Assembly: GCA_947396885.1 (NCBI GenBank)
Contig: OX377201.1
Coordinates: forward strand, 25,645,923 to 25,709,922
Direction: 5' to 3'
Origin: Heligmosomoides polygyrus polygyrus
Taxonomy: Eukaryota; Nematoda; Chromadorea; Rhabditida; Heligmosomidae
Length of the DNA: 64,000 bases
Part shown: positions 44,674-56,800 of the stretch, in pieces
Numbering within the stretch: position 1 is the stretch's first letter
Layout of the letters: each line of letters begins with the position of its first letter
Notes under the pieces: model-generated
Told to the model about the DNA's origin: nothing
The model's input: only the letters and a program-made list of their open reading frames with translations
Databases searched by the model: none
Made by a program: the position numbers and the translations under genes

Positions 44674-44895
44674 TCACTGTCGGGCCAACAGCTTCGACAG
44701 ATAGAGCAGCGGGTCGTTCTGGATTCTGTCCAGGTTCTTTCGGCTGAACGGGAATCCACAGTTGATGGTGAACGAAATCGTTTCGTTGATGCACTCGCCT
44801 CGCCGCCACAGGTAGACGTCCTTCTCGCGTCTGAAAAGAACTTCTTGAAACTTGAAAATCTCTTTGGAGAACTGAATACGACCAGGAAAAAGTGT
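44674..44895 (-). CDS. Secreted-protein terminal exon
   Basis: CCTTTGCAG| opens TLFPGRIQFSKEIFKFQEVL, continuing FRREKDVYLWRRGECINETI and SFTINCGFPFSRKN to a stop at 44674-44676. N-E-T and the two cysteines suit an extracellular domain. GC content and codon use are clearly higher than the flanks, so the exon is well supported even though the family is not recognised. Confidence 0.75.
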   Translation of the reverse strand, partial: TLFPGRIQFSKEIFKFQEVLFRREKDVYLWRRGECINETISFTINCGFPFSRKNLDRIQNDPLLYLSKLLARQ

Positions 44896-47800
44896 CTGCA
44901 AAGGAATGACAGAGTGCACCATGTTATATATTATAGCTGCCAACGGGAAAATTCGGATTGTAGGATACAGCTACAGTAGCCCTTATCCCTGGAGCATCAT
45001 ATTCACATTAGCGCGCGCCATCCTTCTCATATTTTCCAAGTAAGGGATTATGGGCATAGCTGAAGTCGGTTGCAGTCCAGAAATATCACGGATGCACAAC
45101 TCGCCTGCAAGAGCTCCTTCTCATTGAACAATTTTTATTATTTTCTCGTCAAGTTGGTCACTTTTCAAATCAATTAGAAACATTTTCTAATCAAGTCGAA
45201 CATTCAACAAGCAAGCTTGTCGCATTTGAAATCGCACTTAACATCCCCCAAATCTAAACGAGCGTCCTCCAGATTAAACTAGTGAGAAACATTTGCATAA
45301 TGTATTAAAAGGATCGCGCCATGCACCCGACTGGATCATCGCGATTTTTATCCGATGATAGCAAAAATTCTGCATGCGAGAAGTAGCACAGATGGAGACG
45401 CCACAACAAGAAAAGTTAAATAAAACACGCACATCATCACAGTGCTGATTCAAGTAAGTAGCACTTACGTTATCAGTCGAATAAAACATTGCTACGATCT
45501 AGTCGAGATCTCTAGTTTTATTGTGCTAAAAAATTGTCGTTATAATAAAGTTTTGAGTCGTTAATTTCCCCCAAGAAAAGAAAGTTCCATAAAATTGCAA
45601 ACACTGCGCTCACCTATCCCGACGTTCCACCTAAGGAGTTTCAAAGAAATTCACACTAAATTTTCCATAAAAATTATTCTGACCGTTTTAGGGGGTGCTG
45701 TTTCTATTTTAATGTGGAAAAGTCTGTTTTGATTCGGAAGATGTACAGCTTGATTCAGCGCGCTTAGAGGAGTGTCGAATTTGATTTGAAAAGTGTGGAA
45801 GGAATATACGTTACATTCCTGAGTCAGAGCCCTCTCAGAAATTGATTACCCAACCCTGTTCATTTTTTCTTTAAAAATGTGATGTAATAATGGTATAAAA
45901 GCTAAAATGAAACTACCCAAAAGGTGGTTGATGCAAAAAATCCAAGAAAACATAAGCTTAGGTGCTGTTCAAGCTTAACTGTTCTTCAGTTCTTATGTTT
46001 CTTGTTCATAAAGATCACGATCAACAAAGCATACATCGCCAATTAGGATTTGTTTGAAATCTGTAGTGTCGCAGAGGGATTCTGGAACAGTCTGAAGCAT
46101 AGAATACGCATCTGAGTGTATGTACTACTTTTCAAAAAAAGACATGCTCTAAATTAAGGCGAGTATCTCCTTACTACCTAATTTTTGTCAAAAAATTATT
46201 TGTGACCTTCGTTGAAATTTTTTAGCTCACCTGCCTTAAAAAACTATTTGAAAGCTTAGGACACATGTACTACTTAAAATTAAGAGATAATATCTCGGTT
46301 AAAGTGCAGTGTGGCATCTTTTTCAACGCCTAAATTAGAGATGGCGCCATGCACTCGTATAGGATATCTCGATGTTCATTTGATTGATAGTGTGTTGCAA
46401 TGTATTTCTCAACGGAACAGCAACATGAACTGGGGAAAGGCAGATATCTCTGCTGTGTTTTTAAGTTTACATTTAGATGTTTCGATAGGAATAACAATCG
46501 CGACCAGCTAGACAACACCTTCTTTTAACATGCAAAAATTGCCGCTTCTCAGCTCTTTAAAATAAACTTTAATCTATTATTCGCAATGAAAGATAAAAGT
46601 TTTATAAAATTCAAAACAGCGTGTCCATTTCCCGAAACAATTAGAAGTGTAAACGAAAATTTTCAGAGAGAGTCACACCAAATTTTTCTTGATCAAAAAT
46701 TATTATCTTCTTCGAGAAAAGAGGATGTCTTGTTTCCCCTGAAAGATTCTCGTTCAGGATTCGAAGATGTTCAGTGCAATATCAGGTGCGTCAAACTTAC
46801 TGCGAAAATATCCATTCTGGTTTGAAAAGTGCCCAAATTGACTTGAAAATATTATATGCCTCGCCGATGCTTTAACCCCGCCACCCGTGCAGGCTGTATT
46901 TTTTAGGCAACAAGCCACTCACCTTGAAGGGAACTGAAAACTGCTTCTTCATTCCAAATTGCAATGGTAAAAGGTCAGACCAGGCCAATTAGACCTTTTA
47001 TCCCTTCAGGCCTCTCGAATTGCTTCCGGACGTGTCTCGAAAAGATAAGTCTCTCACATTGCCTGGACACCATCGGTATTCTAAGTATTGGTCCACTCAA
47101 ACAGCTTCAATAAAATCGGATTTCAAAACCGTAGCTCAAGGAGAAGTGGGTTAACGCTCATGTTTATGCATGTGTAAATTCCAAAACTGCATTTTTGTTG
47201 TTTTTTCTACTGAGCAGCACAACGAATTATTAAGAGCAGAAGGCTTACCATTCCGCAAAAGGCTTAACGACACTAATCAAAATTTTATGCTAACATTAAC
47301 TCCTGAGCGGGCTCATTTACGAGAACTATAACGAGCGTGTAGCTACACTTCACGAAAAATCTGCACTTATGCTCTCTAGGAGCACTGCTGAGCGCATGCG
47401 ATTATTTCGCAGAAATTTATGGGGCCAATTCTGATGAGGTCGCAACACGCAGATCACTCCTAGCTATTGGAAAGGTGGAGTAGGTTCACATTTTTTGAGG
47501 AACTCTCTGGGACAAAATTTTCTTTTTAAGGTGGTATTCGCATTCGGTATCCGAACGCAACTTTCGACCTTTGTAGCCCATGAGTGCTACAAAGGTCGAA
47601 TATTGCGTTAAACGGTTTCATCTCATAAGAAGAGCCTGCAAACTGGCAGTGAGCTTTTGCAATGCAAATTTATAGGATATAGGGTCCCGTGTGGAGAGTA
47701 CAAAACGATAGTTACTTTTTTCCGAATGCTCTTCTGTGGTCGAAAAAAAGCGTGTGGACGCGTGAGCGCGAAGCTCATGACGCATTGCTGCCATCCAGAA

Positions 47801-50800
47801 CAGTCTGGTCGGTTGGCGTAGTGGCAGTATTGTAGCTTCAAGGAGCATGGTCGAGGGTTCGATTTCCCTTTGTGCTGGTGCTTTTGTATTTTGCCATTCA
47901 TCATTGGTGGGACTCTTTATCCCCATTTCCAACACATTTTTGAACAAAGACACGGCAACAACTGTCGTTTACGTTCATCGAGCTCTTTGAAAGTGGAGAT
48001 GAGCATTTCTAACTTCCATGTTGAGCAAGTCAAGAACTGATGCCATATTCGTGATCAGCGCCCCAAATATCCTCCGCGCACAAAGTTTTGTGCATCCGAC
48101 CTTACCACCCTCACTTACTCACACCTTCTCTAACCTGTCATAAGAAAACGGGAAATCCATAAACCAATGTCAGATTCACGATCAGCACTCCGAGTATCAC
48201 CCGTAACCGAAGTATGAATAACTTTTTGTCGACCTCGCCAGTACAGTGCATGGGCCTCTTTTGATCCTGGACAGTCAAGCTGTTTCAAGATGATAAGGTG
48301 TAGAAGTGTAGAAAGCAAATTCTATTATATTCTTTGAATGGATGGAGTCAACAACGTAGTAACCAACTGGTAAGAGTAGTTAGCGACATATAGAGCTTCT
48401 TCAACTATGAAGGAGGATTGCAAAAAAGGATGTAAGCGAAATACACTGCTCACATACGGAACATCTACGCTTCTATCTACCACCCTCCCAAAAAGGACGT
48501 GGTATTATTTTATACTTATTTCGTACTTTCTTTTATACTTACGTAGTATTATTTTAAACCGATATTTTACTTTCTATGTAACCTTCCACCGCTTAACGTA
48601 TTCAGTTGGTTTCCACCTCGAATGACTTCGCACCTCAATGACCGCCCTAGTTTGACCATGCGGACCGAGGTGCAAAGCCTAGAGCACTGGCGCAGGCTCG
48701 AGTGAGGGTGGTGAATTCAGAAGCACCCAAATCGCCCAAACTTTGTGCGTGGGGGTTATTTGGGGTGCTAGTCACGAACCTGGCATCAGTTTTTTATTTG
48801 TTCAACCTGGAAGTCAAAAATTCTCACCTTTCCACTGTCTCGATGAACGTAAACGGCATTTGTTGCCGTGTTTTTGCTCAAAAATGTGTTGGAAATGGTG
48901 ACAAAGGGTCCCACTGACGATAAATCGCAAAATGCAAGAACACCAGTACAGGGGGAAACCGAACCCACGACCATGCTCCTGTGAAGCTACAACACCACCA
49001 CTACACCAACCGACCACATTGGGCTGTGTGCCAGCAGGGCGCCATGAACTTCGCGTTCACGCTCCACACACTCCTTTCGACCATAGAAGAGCATTCCGAA
49101 AAAAGGTAACTATGGTTTTGGACTCCCCACACGGGACCTTACATCATGTAAAGATTTACAGGGCTCTCCTTGCCTTGTCAAAGCACAGCCCCTTGTTTTC
49201 CCACAGTATTATCAGTGTCTTAAGCCCTCCGCACACTTTTGCGGCAGCCGCGTACGCGGCAGAGGCCAGAACAGCCGCGTAGGCGGCTTCCACTGCCGCG
49301 TGCTAGAGTTCACGCAGCACTCCTCCCGCTCGCTCAATCACCAGCGCGGCAATACAACAATTCCTTGAAGGATTATTGACGCTGTCACCGCGTCTGCCGC
49401 GTAGGCGGCACATCAGCGGCAGGCCGCACGAGGCTTGTTTTGCCTCACGCGGCGATTCTGCGTCTCCGCCTCATGCTTAAAGATAGGGCTGCCGCGTTGC
49501 CGCAAAAGTGTGCGGAGGGCTTTAGGCTTCGTGCGTACTTTTCCGATAGAATCGCGGGGATGAGTTTTGCAGAGCGATGCGAGATGGTGCGGAGTTCACA
49601 GCGCTCGTTGCATCACTCACCGCTCTGGAGCGCAACGGCGATCCATCCAGGACCGACGCTGAACACCGCGCGCGGCGCGAAGAAGTATGTCATGCCCGCA
49701 ATGGGCGCGGGAAGCCATCGCGCATGCCGACCGCCACTGTTGCGGCGGCCCCGGCGAAGTTTCCCTTGACTATTAAGCCGCGTGCGGTAAATTCGTCATG
49801 AACTGAGCACCGCGATAATATCGCGGTGATGGAAGTATCTCAGGTTAGACGTCAAGCAAGTCTGGATGCTAATTAAGCATTGAAATTAAAGGATATAAAG
49901 TAAGGGAAGGCGTAGTCAATCTGTTTTGGGCATTCTACTTCTACCGGATCTTTGTTTATTATCTATTTTTTCTGTTTTCTGTTTTCGCCCAAAATCAGGT
50001 TCATATGCAAACCCTTGTTCATATACAGCAGGAAAGAGCAGGTAGTGCATACCTAAAGCTTAGAAAAACGAGTCAAGTGTGTGATAAATAAAGCTGTTTA
50101 AATGGTTTATTAGCAAAACGTTACTTATGGTTAGATATGGTCCTTCTTGAGACAAGACGGAAGACGATACAGATTACTGGTTCTATGGCAGCCATTTTTG
50201 TTTGCATGTTCCTTCATTGAATTGCACATATTTTTATATATATTTGCCTTGTGCAAATAAAGGATAAGGATAAAGAACGACGTTACTCAATCCCTTTTGG
50301 GATGCGCCACCCATTCTACTTCTTCGGGATATCGTGGAGGCGATTTGAATGCGTATTTGGCCCCTCAATGACTTGCGGTGGCCAGCCGATGAACAAGCCA
50401 GCGCCCTATCCTTCCCAAACAAGTCTGGTACCAATGCACCGACCCCGGAGGGATGGAAGGCTTGGTTGGCCTAGGCGGAAAATCCGAACCAGGAACCTGG
50501 TATCGGCGCCTTCTCCGACTGCGCTACACGCGCCCTTCCTCGTGAAAATATAATAAATAAATAAATAAATAGGTTTGCATTAGATTTAAAAATCGTATTG
50601 TTTACAAGAACAATATTTGCTATGCTAAGGTTGTGGTGATTCGCCGCACAAATTTTAAACATCACAGGTGACAGGACACCACCGTGAGGTATTCTGCAGA
50701 TTAAAGCTCAGCCATCGTCATTCGGTCGATGATTGTCACAAAGGTCAATTTCTCATACTTTTCGGCATCCAAGCCCGAATGGCGAACACTCACTTGACAA

Positions 50801-53800
50801 GTCCATAGTTCTCGAACTTGATGCAGACGTGGTTGTTGGACGGCACCTTGTGGACGATCTCGTACTCGTCGGCGTGTCGGCACAGCGTTGGACAGAGGCT
50901 ACGTACGTTCTGTAAGCACTTCTGCAGAGTGTCCGCTATTAGATTAGAATTAGGTCACATGTATGCATCAAGTCTTTTCACATCACTCTCGAAGAATTTG
51001 AAGGATAATATTTTTTTGTAAGGTGGTGAAACGCAGGTGGGGCTGCTCTAAAGAATCTCCTGATCCTCGAGTCTCAGCCGCCTCTTTACACTCGATGGTG
51101 TCAAACGTGGCGAGAAAATATTAAGGAATCTCGAGAAACCTTCAGCGTCGGCTCAAAATCATTCAGACAGCGTTCTCCGGGTTTGGTAGTGAACTTGTCG
51201 GCGACCACACTGCACAACGTTCGGAAATGATCGTCCTCCTCATGAGAGCATCTCACATAGCGAGACTCTGCAAATACCTTATTAAAACAATGGACTTGGA
51301 AAGATTCGACGAGGTACATTTCCGCTATATTTCTCGGAAGCACCAGTGACGTCCACCTTATTTCTTCTGCCGATCAGAACCCAAGATGTGTGTGGTGGCC
51401 ACAAAAGCAGGTGGGCTTAAGGTAGGTAAAAAGAAAATATGGTATGCAGGCGTAGGCAAAAATGCATGAAGCAGCTTCGGTTTTGGAAGGCATAGCTTTG
51501 TGATGCCCCCAGCAGCCGCTGCCTTTTCAAATCTCGACATTTCCAAGTAATGCTGGGCAGTTTTCCAGGTTCAGTGACGTGAATAGTGTTGTTTTGCTTG
51601 TTGTGTTGTTCAGAATCCCACCATCCCATCCCATTCATATATAATAGAGGAGGGTTTTTTTTTGTCTAAACGTGACCGTGGGAAACTTCGTAAACTCCGC
51701 GGGCTCGATGGTTTAATCACCCAAGTTTGAGGCAGGTTCTCGACTTCTCTCTCAGAAGCGAAGCGCAGGGAGGTGAGCAATCGCCGCTGCCGAGGGGGAC
51801 GCGGGCAGAGCCGCGGCGCCGGCCTATTTCGCAACGTGAGACGTTGCGAAATAGGCCGGCGCCGCGGCTCTGCCCGCGCACGTGTTGGGTGGCTACTGCT
51901 TCGAACTGACCCCCTTTAATGGTCCTGTCCTTGCTACCGGTCAATTAGTGCTTGCAGTTAGGTGCTGCTACAGTTGTGTTACCGCAGGGTACAACTCAGC
52001 CGCCTGTGTGCATGGCCGAGGTCACTGCTCATTCCTGTTCTTGCTACCTTCTCTGTGTTCAGGCATAACCTTCTGATGTACGCGTGCTTCCGCCTTCCCT
52101 TTTATGAGAACAGCTCCTGCTGTGTTAATCCATACTGCCGCTCTTCGTTACTGCCTTTACCACCGTTTCACTTTGTTTCTCTTCGAGAGCCTTAAGCTGA
52201 TGTCAGTGTTGTGGTGAGAATCTGCGGCCCTATTCTAGTGCTCCTCGCTCTACACGTTAGAGTATGCCCCTTGGTAGGAAGGCACATGCCCATTCACAGC
52301 AGAAGTGAACTAACTTGGTTCACCATAGGGCTAGAACCCACCAGTGCTGCTGATAATTTTGATAATTTCATGCAACACAAAGCGACGGATTGGGCGTTCC
52401 TACATCGTTGCCCTCCCGCCCCAGCATACTTGATCCCCACTGCTAGTTGTATCACTTATATCCACTCGTGTGCTTCTTAAAGGGGCTGACAACCACTTTA
52501 CACGATGAGCCCTGTCCATCCGAGCCGTTTTGCGCCTGATTCTGTAGGCTGTAAGTAAGACTCTCCCATTCTAAGTTGGTTGGACTGAGCCCATCAGTTT
52601 CTCCCGCCCACATAAACTTCCTACTTTCTACACCCTTCCAAGCTGTTGGATTTTTATTCGTGTGATAGCAGAAGTTGAACAACAAACACAACGGTGAGGA
52701 TCATACATATCCCACCTTTGTGATTAAGTGGCTTTTACACTATCAGTCGATTAAAAGCTGCGGTGAACTTTTCGAGGGCATGGTGCAATCTCGTCTTTTA
52801 TTGCGCTATATGCTTGCTCATTAGCTCGGCTGTAAGCAAGCAACAGATTCTCCCATTCGAAGTTCGTTGTGTCGAGCGCATGCAACAGTTTCTCCCGCCC
52901 ACTCATGATTCCTATTTATCGCTTGGGCCCCCTTCTAAGACGTTGCGATATTTATTAATAGCGTAAGTTTAACAACAAATACAACAGTGAGGAACACAAA
53001 TATCCCCACTTTTGGTGGATCGATTAGGTGGCATTTTTGGAGTGCATGGCGCGATCTCATATTTTAATGTGCGCTATATGTTTGATTCTTAGCTGCGGGC
53101 TGTAAGATTCTCCCATTCGAATTCATTTCGGCTGAGCGATTTTCACTCGATTGATAGCAGAAGTCGAACAACAAATACAACAGTGAGGAACACACATCTC
53201 CCCACTTTGGTGGTTCAAGTAAGAGGCATTTACGCTATCAATCAAATAACCAGTGGTGCTCTCAGACCTAACCGATCGGGATTGGAGTTGCCAGATTATG
53301 TTGGCCGACGGGAGCGTTCCACAGTAGATTGGGCGTTTTGATCAGGCAGTCGATATCGATCGATATTATCGATCATTTGAGTGGTGCTATCGGTTTTTTC
53401 TCAAACTGAACCGACCACGATTTATATCCGACACATTGGAGATAGGGAAATCAGAGACAGAAAATCTCACCATATATATAAAGGAGGGAGGCATAAGTCA
53501 CTGTCTGTAGTGGTTCGCCAACAGCGGAAACCAAGTTCCCGTCCCCCTACACTAGGCTCTCGGAATAATTCTTCCCATACGTTCCCTCAAAATTAGTGGC
53601 TAATGAAGTCACGTCCGGAATTCGACACACCTAGCGGTCACCGGCTCCGCCGGCGACCGATGCTGGTGTCAGAATAATGTGTTTCCATCGACTCTTTTTT
53701 CATATGTGTCAGGTCAGACCAAAGGGCTACGCATTGTTCAAGCCCCCAGTTTTAATTAGCATAACATTGGTAAAATGAAACCACTTCAGTTGAGGTGAAA

Positions 53801-56800
53801 ACTTAAATTTAGCATAGCTCCATCAATGAATGTCACTGGTAAAAATTCTCTAGTTGTGAACAACTTTCTTGCTTACCTAAGCCAATCAAGCCTTCCATCC
53901 CTTCATGGTCGCAGAGTTGGTACCACGCTTGCCCAGAAAAAATAAAATAGCGGCTGGCTTACCTGATGGCCACCATAATTTACAGTGTATGTAGGCCAGA
54001 TACGCATTCAAATTGCCTCCATGATATGTCAAGAAGTAGAGTGCATAGCGCATCCTACAGCCTGATTGATTAGATCTAACATCTCACAAAGCAATTAAGA
54101 AGTATTGAATCCCTGCTAGCCACAGGGTTCAGACTTCACTCCATTGCTTTAGAATACTTATTTATATTTTCTACAATATAGGCTGACGCTGATTTAAGTG
54201 GTATGTTCCAACTCCAGATCCGTCGAGCTGTGGATGAGTTCCAATTGTGCAAAGCAAGCTTTAGAGGCATTTTGGAGGCGCTAACTACAACTATTGTACC
54301 TATTCTAATGTCCTTCCTCTACATGAAACTGCAAACTGAAGAAGGAGCACTTTCGATTTGTTTCAAGAGACGACCTTCCGTCGTTCGCGTAAGTCGGCTG
54401 TAGAGCGTCGCTCCTAAGTGATGCGCATTTAGTGGTCACCAGCACCGATATGTTACCAGCATACGTCTTTAGCCATCCACGTGAGCGACTTGTCTAGGTA
54501 CGCTTGCTTTTAATAGCTGTTCTTCAAGGTTGAAACCCGTAGCACGTGTCATTCGAGAGTTGTGGAAATCCAGAGATATTAGGGATTCTTCTGAAGCAGA
54601 TAAGGATAAAGGATAAAGGACGGCGTTACTCAATCCCTTCTGGGATGCGCCAGCGCATTCTACTTCTACGGGATGTCGTGGAGGCCACATGAATGCGTAT
54701 TTGGCCATACAATGACTTGCGGTGGCCAGCCGATGAACAAGTCAGCGCTCTATCCTTCCCAGACGAGTCTGGTACCAATTCACCGACCCCGGAGGGATGG
54801 AAGGCTTGGTTGGCCTGGGCGGGAAATCCGAGCCAGGAACCTGGTATCACTACATTTTCACGTCGAATTAGATACCTCTCAATTCATAATTGGGCACTCT
54901 TCTGAGCTTGCATTAAGACTCTTGAAATCAGTGCGAACCGTTCCAAGCCAGAACGACCTGCAGGCTAATGCAACTAGCAACACAATGGTGAGAGTAATTT
55001 TTATTCAAGGAAATTTGGTACAACTGCCTCTGAAACTTTTCAGTTCCCCTCAACAAATGTAGTAATTTCACAAAAATGTTTATTTTTAGAGAAGAAATAT
55101 TAAGTTAAAACTTGTCCCAAATCACAGCAAAGAAGCAGTTATGCAGGGCACTAAAAGACCATATCGCGCCGTGCACTTGAAAAGTTCGCCGCACCTTTTA
55201 TTTGACTGATAGTGTAAATCCCACTTTCATAAATCAACAAAGTGGGGATATCAACAAAGTGTGTGTTCTTTACAGTTGTTTTTGTTGTACCCTTAACAGC
55301 TGTCCAACTTCATGCAAACAGAAATTCTGCTAACAATCGGAGAAAAATCGTCACGCCTTGAACGATGGCATGGCGTAATCTCTTCCTCTGACTTCAAAAA
55401 ATGACCGCTTCCCTGTTGTTTAAAACAAGTGTTAAACCATTATTTTTCTCAAAAAAATTAAGAATTTTATATAATTTCAAACAAACAAGTATTTACTTAT
55501 TAGGTATATGAATTAAAACCTCAAAGAAAGCTATACTAAAATTTTCCTTCGACAAAAAACCATTCTAAACTTTTTGTAGAGTCCCTAGTTTAATGTGGTG
55601 GGAGCTCAGTTCAATTTTGAATAGTTAGCTTCGATTTTAGATGGCTCTGGTCAACTTAGAAGAGTGCCCAATTTCTCTTCAAACGTCCGATTCGACGTGA
55701 AACTACTTCTACCAAATGCCACCAACAGTCGACCGCAACATTCCACTATAAGTACTGTAGTTGAAACACAAATTATTAGGCTTGCGACTTCAGAAGCTGC
55801 GTGTTATTCTGCACCCAACAATGCTGCAATTGGTTGTGCTCCATTTCCAGAAGCAAAATTAGCGAAAAGCTAGGACAAGTCTGAATTTCTAAAATCTACA
55901 GTTGCAGAAATTGTTGGCGGCCCTGTAGGCAGCATTGGACAACAATAAGCTTCCTTTCGGTTTTAGGCATAATGTTTTTTAGTAATGTTTGGCCTGTCTC
56001 CCGGTGCCACGTCTGGTAATGGCACCCAATCAGGTTATCCAAACGGTGCATTTTAGTGGTAGGAATTATGCTCGGTTCCGTTGATGATCTTCACCTCTGG
56101 GATGTCTTAGCGTTCTATCCTCCCCTTTTCTGCCTACGTTTTATCCTTAGTTTTCCATTTTGTTTTTTTCTCTCCCATTCTTGACTAATTTTGTCTGCAA
56201 TTAGACAGCTGCGTTACATGTTCTGTTCTAACTTTCTGCCTGTCTGATGTTTTTGACTATGGCACGTCTATGTGACGTATTCAATAAATAAATAAATAAA
56301 TTTTGAATTTCAAATCTTATAAAGCTCTTAATTGTTAAAGAAAAATAATGGTTTAACACCAGGAAGGAGGCCAGTTTTTTGCTAGTAGGCAAGATTACAT
56401 CATGCCCTCCAAGATGTTGCCATTTTTATTCGATTGATAGCAAATTTCTTTTTGCACGATTGAAAAACACACATATCCTCATTTTGATGCTTTATCTAGG
56501 GAACATTTACACTACCAATCAAATAGAAATCATGCTTAGCCTGATCAGCAAGGGAGTCCATTTCAAGGCGATCAGAAGTTGTAATCTAAGCAAAGGACTT
56601 TGAGACCCACTACTAGAGAAAATATGTTGTTTCATTGTTTATTTCTTAGGCTTCGGTAATAAAGAAGGCTGCTGAAGTGTTTCAATCTAAGTAGTGGATT
56701 TCATGGCTTTTCCGTTTTTATGCTTAAGATATCGAGGTTAAGATCTTATCTTGCGGTCACTGGTTTCTTTTCTACCCAGAACATAGCCGTATCATCGTAA

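Noticed and set aside
47808..47872. tRNA gene in foldback element C
   Set aside because: Same reason: promoter boxes without a complete cloverleaf, and an inverted duplicate on the other arm.
53348..53372. GATATCGATCGATATTATCG palindromic cluster as a regulatory site
   Set aside because: Short palindromic AT-rich words are expected by chance here and no neighbouring gene supports it.
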